This document shows, one piece after another, positions 10,001 through 17,749 of a stretch of DNA of 38,593 nucleotides (its first letter is position 1; each line of letters opens with the position of its first letter). A program made the translations under genes and the position numbers. The notes under the pieces are model-generated. The model saw only the letters and a program-made list of their open reading frames with translations, was not told where the DNA came from and did no database searches. The DNA lies in the NCBI GenBank assembly GCA_025360385.1, contig JANYCG010000116.1:1-38593 (forward strand), read 5' to 3'. The stretch comes from Burkholderiales bacterium (GTDB lineage: Bacteria; Pseudomonadota; Gammaproteobacteria; Burkholderiales; Burkholderiaceae_C).

Positions 10001-11268
10001 CCGCCAACCTGAGTGAACTGACGGGCAGTCTGGGCGGGTTTTCGTCTGTGCCCACCGGGCCGGCTGGCAGCACCAGCCCGCCGCCCGCCGTCCAGATGGC
10101 CGACCTTGAACTGCGTGGCCGTGCCGAAGGCACCGCGGCGCTGGAGATTCTGGGCAAACTCAACCCACTGGCCAAACCGCTGGCGCTGGACATCAAAGGC
10201 AAAGTGCGCGACCTGGAGCTGGCACCCCTGTCCACCTATGCCGTCAAATACGCCGGATACGGCATTGAACGCGGCAAACTCAGCGTCGACGTGGCCTATG
10301 AGGTTTTGCCCAACGGCCAGTTGAACGCCAGCAACAACATCATCCTGAACCAGCTCAAGTTTGGCGACAAGGTCGAGGGTGCGCCCAACAGCCTGCCGGT
10401 CAAACTGGCGGTGGCGCTGCTGGCCGACCGCAACGGCGTGATCGACATCAACCTGCCCGTGAGCGGCTCGCTGAACGACCCGCAGTTCCGCCTCGGGCCG
10501 ATCATCTTCAAGGTGATTGTGAATTTGATCGTGAAAGCCATCGTCTCGCCCTTCAGCCTGCTGGCCAGCGCGTTTGGCGGTGGCGGCGATGAGCTCAGTC
10601 AAGTCGGTTTTCTGCCCGGCACGGCCATCCTGGCCGCTGATGCGCCCGAGCGGCTAGACAAAGTCGCCAAAGCCATGCTGGACCGCCCGGCGCTGAAGTT
10701 GACGGTGGTGGGAAGCGCCCGGCTCGAAGAAGAGCGTGACGCCTACAAACAGGCGCGTTTCAACGCGCTGCTCTTGGCGGAAAAACGTCGTCTGGCCGTG
10801 GTGGGCGGCGCGGGCACCCCGGTCAGCGCCAACGCCAACGCCAACGCCAACGCCGCTGCAGCGGTGCAAGTGTTGGACGCCGAGCGGTCCATGTTGCTCA
10901 AAGAAGCCTACAAACGCGCCGACCTGCCCAAGCCGCGCAACCTGATTGGCATGGCCAAAGACCTGCCAGACGCTGACATGCAGGGCCTGCTACTGGCCCA
11001 TATCGCGGTGACAGACGATTTGATGCGCGACCTGGCGCTGCAACGTGGTGTGGCCGTGAAAGATTACCTGGCAGGCAAACAATTGCCGGTGGAACGTTTG
11101 TTTTTGGGCAATGCCAAAGCGGGTTCGCAAGACGCTCTGGCCGGCGTTGCGGCAGATGGCAAAGCCGACGCAGCCGCCCTCCCTCAAATCGAGGGAAAAG
11201 CCGGTGGTGCCGCGCCAGTGGCGGCCAAATGGTCGCCCCGCGCTGAACTGAGTCTTCTGATGAATTGA
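7027..11268 (+). CDS. Large DUF748 (AsmA/YhdP-like) envelope protein
   Basis: The ATG at 7027 starts MTSTVFQNKWLRALAW, which leads straight into a transmembrane segment at about residues 10-32; the frame is open to 6940 but that part runs into the REP repeat. The protein has 1413 residues. SQLEKRASEALGRRVTVGPI and DFKPWSLELEIKGIDI are the typical start of DUF748 proteins, a group with AsmA-like repeats. By analogy with AsmA/YhdP/TamB proteins it may sit in the inner membrane and extend through the periplasm to help outer-membrane lipid balance; this is inference. The C-terminal part (GFLPGTAILAADAPERLDKVAKAML onward, split at residue positions about 1195-1220) looks like the OmpA-like end often seen in this family. 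Low-complexity linkers include in-frame hexamer repeats (9861-9884, 10828-10851) and two inserted copies of the 42-bp repeat (8160-8201, 9705-9746). Confidence 0.88.
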   Translation: MTSTVFQNKWLRALAWGAAAIVLLVASSWVLVPPLLKSQLEKRASEALGRRVTVGPIDFKPWSLELEIKGIDIAHRAGQQATPEPGAKTSGEGPQLHVDRIYVDAANQSLVRMAPVLDALKIEGLALKVTHLGAGKYDFDDVLERLKQVPDPKSNTSEPMQFALYNLALTGASLDFTDHSPGQNAPITRPIIHHLRDLNLSLPFLSNLPSQREVRTEPRLAFTLNGSAFDSRAQTTPFAASHKSDAKLHVKALDLKPYLAYLPASLPVRMTSAVLDADLTLAFEQTSNAKVKLTGTVQASSVKLLEGGTRNPGSELLAFDALKVVLDDVRPLERIVKLSVLELVSPNLAVRRDKGGQLNLMQLGGAAPASQAQLMPSNAIKSISENQSHKGTSSISDVNNSVWSVAVAKMSVQGGAVHFSDDSTQPNARLAVNDLSVEVTGLALPFVQAVQFNGSAVMGTQVGAAADTMTGTGSARRSVARPDLQAAAALRFEGNATSKQGQLSAHLGDVPLALAAPYLAAVLEPRLAGRLSADLVVNWTPAELWVASPRFALAQLALLPQGSGAALASVKKLEISDARVDLAHQTVAIGKLLVEQPSTQVERSRDQHWMFEKWLKSAGKGDAQVFATPAGNPAQVAANQAIALATGQGGAAPTGTDAGMGTGTPARAAKPAPVPSKSGWQLSVGEARVDGGAFGFLDHAAGADAGPVALALSGVRLHVKNFVLGGKNPMALLASAQLKAPQGEPGQVDYQGSLALVPLTTQGRLTASQIPVHALEPYFGQALNVNVVRADLGFKGDVRFADSAAGPQVHASGDSVLEELQVKTLATSAVASEDLLSWRALSLRGLDVALAPGVATTVLVKETALTDFFARVLVHENGRINLQDLLKSSAPADASKTIATYAASTGTSGINTPAEAASAAKTPAVTVSANAAASTSVPVVSSTNASTSTSTSTSTASPTTPTGLEPVITIGPIGLVNGKVAFSDHFVKPNYSANLSELTGSLGGFSSVPTGPAGSTSPPPAVQMADLELRGRAEGTAALEILGKLNPLAKPLALDIKGKVRDLELAPLSTYAVKYAGYGIERGKLSVDVAYEVLPNGQLNASNNIILNQLKFGDKVEGAPNSLPVKLAVALLADRNGVIDINLPVSGSLNDPQFRLGPIIFKVIVNLIVKAIVSPFSLLASAFGGGGDELSQVGFLPGTAILAADAPERLDKVAKAMLDRPALKLTVVGSARLEEERDAYKQARFNALLLAEKRRLAVVGGAGTPVSANANANANAAAAVQVLDAERSMLLKEAYKRADLPKPRNLIGMAKDLPDADMQGLLLAHIAVTDDLMRDLALQRGVAVKDYLAGKQLPVERLFLGNAKAGSQDALAGVAADGKADAAALPQIEGKAGGAAPVAAKWSPRAELSLLMN
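8160..8201 (-). repeat. 42-bp dispersed coding repeat, copy 1 (in DUF748 gene)
   Basis: Read on the minus strand it fits the family frame: GTCCC at 8201-8197, then the spacer, with ATAGCA at 8165-8160 as the 3' end. It is among the more divergent copies; the inner palindrome is reduced to ATGC/GCAT-type pairing. The AT-rich island codes for residues about 378-392 and is continued by GTSSI, which matches GTSGI after copy 2. Reading frame and gene stay intact. Confidence 0.65.
9705..9746 (-). repeat. 42-bp dispersed coding repeat, copy 2 (in DUF748 gene)
   Basis: Read on the minus strand it has GTTCCCGTAGATGC (9746-9733), then GTAGCTAT and GAAGCA at the end. By hand it matches copy 6 in rpoS at 29 of 42 positions without gaps. 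It is read in the same codon phase as copy 1, and the encoded peptides align (DASKTIA...GTSGIN against NAIKSIS...GTSSIS). Confidence 0.75.
9861..9884 (+). repeat. In-frame hexamer repeat (CAGCAC)4
   Basis: Four perfect CAGCAC units code for a Ser-Thr linker in the DUF748 protein. Such repeats can gain or lose units by slippage without changing frame. Confidence 0.9.
10828..10851 (+). repeat. In-frame hexamer repeat (GCCAAC)4
   Basis: Four perfect GCCAAC units code for an Ala-Asn run in the C-terminal part of the DUF748 protein, next to an Ala stretch. Frame is kept whatever the unit number. Confidence 0.9.
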
Positions 11269-11282
11269 GGGCCTTGCCGAAC

Positions 11283-11317
11283 GATTCGGCATGATTCCGC
11301 ATGATTCCATGGGATTC
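11283..11317 (+). repeat. Phased GATTC array before the DUF349 gene
   Basis: GATTC occurs at 11283, 11293, 11303 and 11313, an exact 10-bp period, and is followed by the inverse GAATC at 11322. The array lies just after the DUF748 stop (11268) and about 170 bp before the DUF349 start. A 10-bp phase places all copies on one face of the helix, as in operators or bent DNA. A run of nine Ts follows at about 11365-11373, but I see no good hairpin before it. Confidence 0.6.
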
Positions 11318-11487
11318 CAGGCGAATCGACACAAATCGCGGCGAAAATACCTCGGAGCGCCCCTTTTTTTTTAACTGTCCCAAAAAGGCACCCATCAGCA
11401 GACCTTGGCTTGCACGGCAAATGCCGGGCATTGACAATGCTGCTCAAGCCGCCACTCAACCCATTTCATTTTTCCTGTGACCGCCCC

Positions 11488-14382
11488 ATGACCGTGAAGA
11501 CACCTTCAAACCCTGCCGCTGCAACGCCTGCCAAACCCAATGACCTGAAGTTTCTGGACGAATTGACCGGCGGCGCTTTCACCGCGCCCACCTCGGGCGA
11601 ACGCGCCACCCGCGTGCGTGAATGGCTGGCGCGCGGCCCAGGCCAGGAACACCTGCAGGACGTCTTCAAAGAACTCAGCGCACGTGACAAGGGCGCGGCC
11701 AAACCCCTGCGCGAAAAACTTGACGAGATCAAACGTGCCAAAGGCCATGAGGCCGTGGCCGCCGAGTGGGCGGAAAAGGTCAATGCGCTGCTGGCCCTTG
11801 GCAAGCTCAACATTGCCGATGCCATGGCCTGGCAGCGCGACGCCGCACGTGCCGGTGCGCCTTTGTCCAAGGAACCCCTGGCCACCCTCAAAACCCAACT
11901 GGCCGACCGGGTCAAGGTGATTGAAGACCTGCAACACCGGGTGCAGGTCCAGCGTGAAGCGGCGGTGTTGCTGGCCCAGCGCATCGAAGTCTTGTCGATG
12001 AAACCCTGGCGTGACGCGCAGGCGGTGTGGGACGCTTTGCGCGCTGACGTCGGCAACTGGCAGGCCCAGGCCAATGCCTTGCAAGCGGATGGCAACTGGC
12101 CCAGCGTGGACTTGAAGTACCCGCCCCTGCTGGACGCTTCCAAAGCCCAGTTGCTGGTGGTATGGGGCGCGTTTGAAGATGCGTTGACGCAAGCCGTTGC
12201 CGCCAGTGACGACGCGCAAGCGCCGCTGCCGCCTGTGCCCATGTGGGCCGGCGAGCTGCGCAGCGCCCGCGGCCAGGCCAACCCAGCCGAGGCCAAACCG
12301 GTCAAAGCAAAAATTGCCCCAGAACTGCGCAGCCAGGCTGAAGCGGCCGTGACGGAGGCCTTGTCCAAGCTGGAACTGGAAATCTCGCAAGGCCACGGCA
12401 AGGCCAGCGCGGGCGCTGCCGGCGCGTTGCGGGGTGCGCTCAAAGAATTTGGCCGCTTGATTGGCGAAAAACTCGACAACCAGGCCCATTCCGCCCTGGC
12501 GGCGGCTGGCGAGCTCGAAGGCTGGCAGCGTTGGCGGGCCGACCAGCTGCGCGAAGAGCTGGTGGGCCGCGCAGAAGGCCTGCTCAAGCGTGAACCCGGC
12601 CATGAACTGGGTGGCCGAAAAATGCAGGACAACCTGCGCACTTTGCGTGAACAGTGGAAACAGACCGACCAGGGCGGCGTGCCCAATCACGGTTTGTGGA
12701 AGCGTTTTGACGAGGCCTGCAACAATGCCTACAAGGTGGTGGAAGCTTGGCTGGAAAAAGTCAAAACCGAAGCCCTCGAAAACAAGGCGCAGCGCCTGGC
12801 CCTGATCGAAGAAGTCAAGGCCTGGGCCGCAGCCAACCGCACGGCGCTGGACGACGACTGGAAAGGCTTCAACCGCGTGTTGCACCAGTTTGGCGACCGC
12901 TGGCAGGCCGGTGGCCACGTCGGTGAAAAACCGTTTGCCGAACTGCAAGGGCTGTGGCAAGCCGCCATCGCCGATGCCGCCGCCCCGCTCGAAGCCCTGC
13001 AAAAACAAAGCGTTGAACTGCGCCATGCCATGATCGAAGAGGCCAAAGCGCTGGGTGCCGCGCCGGTGCTGCGCATCGACGCGGTGCGCGCCATTCAGCA
13101 GCGCTGGCAGGCGCAAGCCCACGCCGTTCCGCTGGAGCGGCGTTTTGAACAAAAATTGTGGGACGCATTCCGCAAACCGATTGACGACGCCTTCAACCGC
13201 AAAACCGCCGAGCGTGAAAAAGCAGACGCACTTTTGGGCGCGCGGGACCGCTCGGTGCTGGACGCGGCCAAAGCCCTGGAGAAAGCCAATGCCTCGGGCG
13301 ACGCGCAAGCCATCCGCGCCGCCATGGCCGGACTCGATGCCGCCCTGCGCGGCCAGGCGCAGGCCAGGGTCGATGCCACCGCAGCCCAAAAATCGGAAAC
13401 CGACGCCAAAACTGCCGCAGAAACTGGCACCGGGCCAAGTTCTGCTGAAAATGAAGTGAAATCGGCTGAAGTCCTTATCAATACTTCGTATGTTGCTACT
13501 AATAATGTAGCAATTGACGTGCCGGCCAGCGCCGCTGGTGCGGCGTTTGACGGCGCGTTGAACCCAAGCGCGCCTGACACCGAAGCCGCAGTGACTGCCG
13601 CTGAGCCTGCTGCGCCCGCCGCCGCCCCTGTGCCAGCGCCACCGACGCGCAAGCCGGTGGTGGCCATGCGTGGCGACGACCGCCCCGGCATGCGCAAGGA
13701 AGCACCCGCCAGCCCGATGCGCGGCGGCAAATTTGGTGACCGCAAAGATGGCCCTCGCGCCGGTGGGTCGGATCGAGCGGGTCGCGCGGGTCCATCGGGT
13801 CTATCGGGTAGTGGCGCAGACCGCCACGACCGTGGAGATCGGGGTGATCGCGCCGTGGGCCGATTTGGCGAACGCGCTGGCGCCGCCCCGTCACCCGCTT
13901 ATTCCGAGGCGCCGCGCTTGGGTGACGCGGCTTTCCGAGCCCAGCGCGACGCACTTGAAAACGCCCAGTTTGCCCTGAAAAAACTGGCCGCGCAGGCGCA
14001 TGGCGAGTCGATCGTGCAAGTGCTTAGCGCCTGGGAAAAACGCGACGCTGCGTTGATGCCCTCCGTGCAGGATTTGGGCAGCCAGGCCAATGCCGCATTA
14101 CGCAGCGCCTGGGCTCAGGCGGTCGGACAGGCCGCCAAAGAAGCCAAGCCTGGCGACGCGGCCACCGCGCTCTTGCGTTTGGAGATGGCGGCCGAACTGC
14201 CCACACCGGCAGAACATATTGCGGCGCGGCGCATGCTGCAATTGCAAATGCTGACGCGCCGCAACGACCCGCCGCCCGCGCAAACCTGGGGCATTGACGC
14301 GTCCACGGTGCTGGGCAGCACGTTCGCGCCTGACATCGCGCGGCGGGTGCAAAATGCGCTCAAGGCATTGTTGAAAAATTGA
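11488..14382 (+). CDS. DUF349 domain protein
   Basis: From the ATG at 11488 (MTVKTPSNPAAATPAKPNDL) the protein has 964 residues; an alternative ATG at 11437 is possible, and neither has a clear Shine-Dalgarno. The middle shows repeated DUF349 units rich in Trp, such as LREQWKQTDQGG...HGLWKRFDEACN, then WKGFNRVLHQFGDRWQAGG, then IQQRWQAQAHAVPLERRFEQ-type sequence. The long helices are probably coiled-coil. No enzymatic motif is seen and the function is unknown. Residues about 662-675 come from a copy of the 42-bp repeat (13471-13512). A following basic Gly/Arg/Asp-rich linker at about 13670-13850 (for example DRHDRGDRGDR) is disordered and may bind nucleic acid. It is probably cytoplasmic, since no signal peptide is visible. 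Confidence 0.85.
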   Translation: MTVKTPSNPAAATPAKPNDLKFLDELTGGAFTAPTSGERATRVREWLARGPGQEHLQDVFKELSARDKGAAKPLREKLDEIKRAKGHEAVAAEWAEKVNALLALGKLNIADAMAWQRDAARAGAPLSKEPLATLKTQLADRVKVIEDLQHRVQVQREAAVLLAQRIEVLSMKPWRDAQAVWDALRADVGNWQAQANALQADGNWPSVDLKYPPLLDASKAQLLVVWGAFEDALTQAVAASDDAQAPLPPVPMWAGELRSARGQANPAEAKPVKAKIAPELRSQAEAAVTEALSKLELEISQGHGKASAGAAGALRGALKEFGRLIGEKLDNQAHSALAAAGELEGWQRWRADQLREELVGRAEGLLKREPGHELGGRKMQDNLRTLREQWKQTDQGGVPNHGLWKRFDEACNNAYKVVEAWLEKVKTEALENKAQRLALIEEVKAWAAANRTALDDDWKGFNRVLHQFGDRWQAGGHVGEKPFAELQGLWQAAIADAAAPLEALQKQSVELRHAMIEEAKALGAAPVLRIDAVRAIQQRWQAQAHAVPLERRFEQKLWDAFRKPIDDAFNRKTAEREKADALLGARDRSVLDAAKALEKANASGDAQAIRAAMAGLDAALRGQAQARVDATAAQKSETDAKTAAETGTGPSSAENEVKSAEVLINTSYVATNNVAIDVPASAAGAAFDGALNPSAPDTEAAVTAAEPAAPAAAPVPAPPTRKPVVAMRGDDRPGMRKEAPASPMRGGKFGDRKDGPRAGGSDRAGRAGPSGLSGSGADRHDRGDRGDRAVGRFGERAGAAPSPAYSEAPRLGDAAFRAQRDALENAQFALKKLAAQAHGESIVQVLSAWEKRDAALMPSVQDLGSQANAALRSAWAQAVGQAAKEAKPGDAATALLRLEMAAELPTPAEHIAARRMLQLQMLTRRNDPPPAQTWGIDASTVLGSTFAPDIARRVQNALKALLKN
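13471..13512 (+). repeat. 42-bp dispersed coding repeat, copy 3 (in DUF349 gene)
   Basis: GTCCTTATCAAT opens the copy and TTGCTAC-N7-GTAGCA closes it; with the next A the end is a perfect TTGCTAC/GTAGCAA palindrome with a 7-nt loop. It is read as VLINTSYVATNNVA, in the same codon phase as copies 4-7. The preceding AAATCGGC is shared with copy 6. Confidence 0.82.
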
Positions 14383-14409
14383 CGGGCTGCCAATCAATCT
14401 CCGCATTGA

Positions 14410-14431
14410 CATGAAAGAACGAATTTTCATG
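14410..14431. other. Inverted repeat before the HD-GYP gene
   Basis: CATGAAA (14410-14416) and TTTCATG (14425-14431) form a 7-bp stem with an 8-nt loop; CATGAAA occurs again at about 14456. No T-run follows. It could be an operator half-site pair for the downstream gene, or chance. Confidence 0.3.
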
Positions 14432-14487
14432 CGATCGGGGTGCAGGGCGCGCTTGCATGAAAGTTGATGTGTTGTGGGGGAATCAAA

Positions 14488-16122
14488 ATGGACTCAGTTG
14501 ACGACCTGTTGACGCGGCTGGAACAGATCAACACCATCGGTGTTGCGCTGTCCAAAGAGCGCGACATCACCCGCCTGCTGGAGACCATTTTGCTGGCCGC
14601 CAAAACCATCACCAATGCCGATGGCGGCACCTTGTACCGCATGATGGACGACGGCAAGGCGCTGCGGTTCGAGATTATGCGCACAGACTCGCTGAACATC
14701 GCCATGGGTGGCACCTCGGGCGTGCCCATCCGTTTTCCCAACTTGCCCTTGCAGAAAGAACTGGGCCTGCCCAATGACTCGCTGGTGGCCGCTTACGCTG
14801 CCATCCATGGCCAGACGGTGAACATCAACGACGCGTACACCGAACCCAATTTTGATTTTTCCGGTACCCGCCGGTTCGACCAGCGCACAGGCTACCGCTC
14901 CAAGTCCTTTCTGGCGGTGCCGCTGAAAGACCACGAAGGCGAGGTCATTGGCGTGTTGCAGCTGATCAACGCGCAACTGCCTGGCACCCAGCAGGTGGTG
15001 CCGTTTTCAAGTTCGGACCAAAGCCTGGCCGAGTCCATGGCCTCACAGGCCGCGATTGCCTTGACCAACCGCCTGCTGATGACGCAGTTGGAGAGCCTGT
15101 TTGAATCCTTCATCAACCTGATCAACCTTGCGATTGATGAAAAATCGCATTACACCGGTGGCCATTGCCAGCGTGTGCCCGCACTGACCATGATGCTGGC
15201 TGAAGCCGTGAACGCCACCACGGAAGGCCCTTTGGCGGCGTTCAAAATGGATGACCGGGACCGGTACGAACTCAAGATTGCCGGGCTGCTGCATGATTGC
15301 GGCAAAGTCACCACCCCCGTGCATGTGGTGGACAAAGCCACGAAACTTCAAACCCTGTATGACCGTGTGGGCCTGATCGACACCCGGTTCGAGGTGCTCA
15401 AGCGGGACCAGGAAATTGCCGCTTTGCGCCAACAACTGGCCTTGCGCCCGGCGGTCGATGCCGAGGCTGAGGACGCGATTCAAACGGTGTGCCGTGACAA
15501 ACTTGCCAGGCTGGACGCGGATCGCGACTTCATTCGCACGGTCAACCGCGGCGGCGAAAGCATGTCAGACGACGCCATCTGGCGCGTCTGGGCCATTGGC
15601 AAAGACAACAGCTGGCGCACGCCCGATGGCATTGAAAAAGAGTTCCTGTCGGCGGAAGAAATTGAAAACCTCAGCATCCGCGCTGGCACGCTGACGTTGG
15701 CCGAGCGCGCTGTGATCAACCACCACATCGTCGCCACCATCAAGATGCTGGAGCAGTTGCCCTGGCCCAAACACCTGCGCAATGTGCCTGAATACGCGGG
15801 TGGACACCATGAACGCATGGACGGCAAAGGCTACCCCAGGGGCCTGACGCGCGACCAGATGTCGGTGCAGGCCCGCACCATGGGCATTGCCGATATCTTT
15901 GAGGCGCTGACGGCGAGTGACCGGCCTTACAAACCCGGCATGAAACTGTCACAAGCCATGGGCATCATGGACAAGTTTCGCCAGAATGGCCATATCGACC
16001 CGGACCTGTTTGATATTTTCGTCAACCAGCGCGTTTACCTGACGTACGCGCAAAAGTTTTTGGATCCTTGGCAAATTGACGAGGTCAATCCTGCCGACTG
16101 GAATAAGTCCCCGGTGGCCTGA
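14488..16122 (+). CDS. GAF-HD-GYP cyclic-di-GMP phosphodiesterase
   Basis: The ATG at 14488 has GGGGGA about 7 nt upstream; the earlier ATG at 14464 has none. The 544-residue protein has a GAF sensor domain at about 28-195 (SKSFLAVPL, VIGVLQLINAQ) and a catalytic HD-GYP domain after it. The HD dyad is H269-D270 in GLLHDCGKVTTP, and the HHExxDGxGYP signature starts at H440. These metal sites hydrolyse c-di-GMP, lowering it and favouring motility over biofilm. The spacing between the two motifs is about 171 residues, roughly 100 more than in compact HD-GYP proteins, because of a charged helical insert at about 285-400. No membrane segment or receiver domain is seen. Its 3' end overlaps the convergent mtfA by 38 bp. 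Confidence 0.92.
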   Translation: MDSVDDLLTRLEQINTIGVALSKERDITRLLETILLAAKTITNADGGTLYRMMDDGKALRFEIMRTDSLNIAMGGTSGVPIRFPNLPLQKELGLPNDSLVAAYAAIHGQTVNINDAYTEPNFDFSGTRRFDQRTGYRSKSFLAVPLKDHEGEVIGVLQLINAQLPGTQQVVPFSSSDQSLAESMASQAAIALTNRLLMTQLESLFESFINLINLAIDEKSHYTGGHCQRVPALTMMLAEAVNATTEGPLAAFKMDDRDRYELKIAGLLHDCGKVTTPVHVVDKATKLQTLYDRVGLIDTRFEVLKRDQEIAALRQQLALRPAVDAEAEDAIQTVCRDKLARLDADRDFIRTVNRGGESMSDDAIWRVWAIGKDNSWRTPDGIEKEFLSAEEIENLSIRAGTLTLAERAVINHHIVATIKMLEQLPWPKHLRNVPEYAGGHHERMDGKGYPRGLTRDQMSVQARTMGIADIFEALTASDRPYKPGMKLSQAMGIMDKFRQNGHIDPDLFDIFVNQRVYLTYAQKFLDPWQIDEVNPADWNKSPVA

Positions 16123-16876
16123 AGAACGCGTCAAACAGCGGCACCAAGGCTTCGAAATCGCGCGCGAAGAAAACGCGATTGACAAAGTAGGCCTCACAGG
16201 CCACGGCAAAAAACTCAGGGGGCGAGCTGGCTGCATACGCATCCAGCCAAGGGGCGTCGGCGCCAAAACGTTGGTGCAGCGCAAGTTGCTCACAAAACTT
16301 CGAGTATTCAAATTGCATGGCGGTTTGCCAAATCCGGTGACCAACCCCTGCCGTTTTTGCGCCCATGAATCCGCTGGGCAGGGGCGGGCAGCCATTGGCC
16401 ACGCCGTCCCGCATGTCCAGCTTGTGGGCAAACTCATGAATCACCAGATTACTGCCTTGGCGGGCAGACCGGCTGGCATCGGCGACGTCGTGCCAGTTCA
16501 AGGTGATGGGGCCGCCGTGCATGGCTTCCCCGGCGATGACTTCACTGTAGTCGTGGTGAACGCCCAGCGCATCCTGCGTTTGGCGGTGCGCAATCATTTC
16601 GCCGGGGTACACGACGATGCCGATGAAATCGTCGTACCAGGCAAGCGCCTTGATGCCAGTCGCAAGGTGCAACAGAGGCAAGCAGGCCTGCGCTGCAATG
16701 GCCAGCGCCATGGCGTCGGTGATGGCCAGGCCGGCCGCGCCGTGGAACTCTTTTTTGGCAAGGAAGCCCAGCGACAGTTCACGCAGGTGCGCCAAGTCAG
16801 CGTCGCCGAGTTGGGCAAGAAACGGGAAGCTGGCCAAGGTGTGTTGCCAAAGCGGCTCGGGGATTGACTTGGTCAT
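16085..16876 (-). CDS. mtfA: MtfA-type zinc peptidase (M90 family)
   Basis: The 263-residue protein carries the zinc site HEFAHKLD (H147, E148, H151) and the family signatures YPGEMIAHR and AYFVNRVFF. E. coli MtfA binds the Mlc (DgsA) repressor, so affecting glucose PTS control, and has aminopeptidase activity. Whether an Mlc homologue exists here cannot be seen. No signal peptide is present. The last 38 bp overlap the end of the HD-GYP gene on the other strand. Confidence 0.92.
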   Translation of the reverse strand: MTKSIPEPLWQHTLASFPFLAQLGDADLAHLRELSLGFLAKKEFHGAAGLAITDAMALAIAAQACLPLLHLATGIKALAWYDDFIGIVVYPGEMIAHRQTQDALGVHHDYSEVIAGEAMHGGPITLNWHDVADASRSARQGSNLVIHEFAHKLDMRDGVANGCPPLPSGFMGAKTAGVGHRIWQTAMQFEYSKFCEQLALHQRFGADAPWLDAYAASSPPEFFAVACEAYFVNRVFFARDFEALVPLFDAFFRPPGTYSSRQD

Positions 16877-16944
16877 TGGAGGCAGGTCAGGCCAAACGAA
16901 ATAAATTCAAGCGAGGCCCATGCAGGTCCAAACAAGTGTGTGAC

Positions 16945-17733
16945 TCAGGCCCGTTCTGGCGACAGGCGCTGCGTTTGGGTTGCGGGGCTGGCACCTGGCC
17001 CGCCCTGCGCCAGCGACAGCCGCAAAACCTGAGCACGCGGTGGCGTGGCAGACAGGTCCCAATCGCTGAGCACAATGCGGCGCAAGCCCTGGCCCATGCC
17101 GTGGTCGCCAGGCTGGTGCGTATGGCCGTGGATCAGGGTTGTGGCGTCGGCGTCGTGCAAGGCGCCGCAGACGGCATCGGCGTCCAGGTCAACAAAAGAC
17201 GGCACCGTTTTTTTATGCGCCTCGCTTTGGCGGCGCAATGCCACTGCCATGCCGCGCCGTTTTGCCAAAGGTTTTGCGAGGAACTCGTTTTGCCAGGCAG
17301 GCGAGCGGACTTCAGCGCGGAATTTTTGGTAGGGCGCATCTGCCAGGCACATGGCATCGCCATGGGACAGGAGCCAGTTTTGCCCGCCGAATGCCAGCAC
17401 CGTCGGGTCTTGCAACAAGCTTGCGCCACAGGCCGCCATGAGTTTTGGCCCGGCCAAAAAATCTCGGTTGCCGTGCATGAAAAACACGGGCATGCGCTGT
17501 GCGGTGTTGCGCAAAACCTCGACACAACGGGCTTCAAAATCCTCGCCTACGTCGTCGCCGATCCACACTTCAAACAGGTCGCCCAAAATGAACATGGCAT
17601 CGGCCCGGGCGGTTCGCATGTAGCGGCACCAGGCCTCGAAGGTGGCGCCCTCACCCGCCTGCAGGTGCAAGTCAGAGATGAAGTCAAGCACCGCCCATGT
17701 AGGCGGGGCCTGGAGCCGACCCTGAGGACTCAA
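16945..17733 (-). CDS. lpxH: UDP-2,3-diacylglucosamine diphosphatase LpxH
   Basis: LpxH splits UDP-2,3-diacylglucosamine to lipid X and UMP in lipid A synthesis, at the inner membrane surface. The calcineurin-type metal sites are all visible: ISDLHL, LGDLFEVWIGDD, HGNRDF, SHGD and HGHTHQP. The start is uncertain. The frame is open to 17883, but that would run deep into ppiB; the TTG at 17733 lies 16 nt after the ppiB stop, has GGCGGTG upstream and gives 262 residues with FISDLHL about 18 residues in, close to family practice. It follows ppiA-ppiB on the same strand and is likely co-transcribed. Confidence 0.93.
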   Translation of the reverse strand: MSPQGRLQAPPTWAVLDFISDLHLQAGEGATFEAWCRYMRTARADAMFILGDLFEVWIGDDVGEDFEARCVEVLRNTAQRMPVFFMHGNRDFLAGPKLMAACGASLLQDPTVLAFGGQNWLLSHGDAMCLADAPYQKFRAEVRSPAWQNEFLAKPLAKRRGMAVALRRQSEAHKKTVPSFVDLDADAVCGALHDADATTLIHGHTHQPGDHGMGQGLRRIVLSDWDLSATPPRAQVLRLSLAQGGPGASPATQTQRLSPERA

Positions 17734-17749
17734 TCGAACACCGCCGGTG

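Noticed and set aside
11360-11375. Run of nine Ts as a terminator of the DUF748 gene
   Set aside because: No stable GC-rich stem precedes the T-run, so it does not fit an intrinsic terminator.
11506-13389. 627-codon open frame on the minus strand opposite the DUF349 gene
   Set aside because: The plus-strand gene has clear DUF349 units; the antisense frame has no recognisable domain and follows from the GC-rich codon use.
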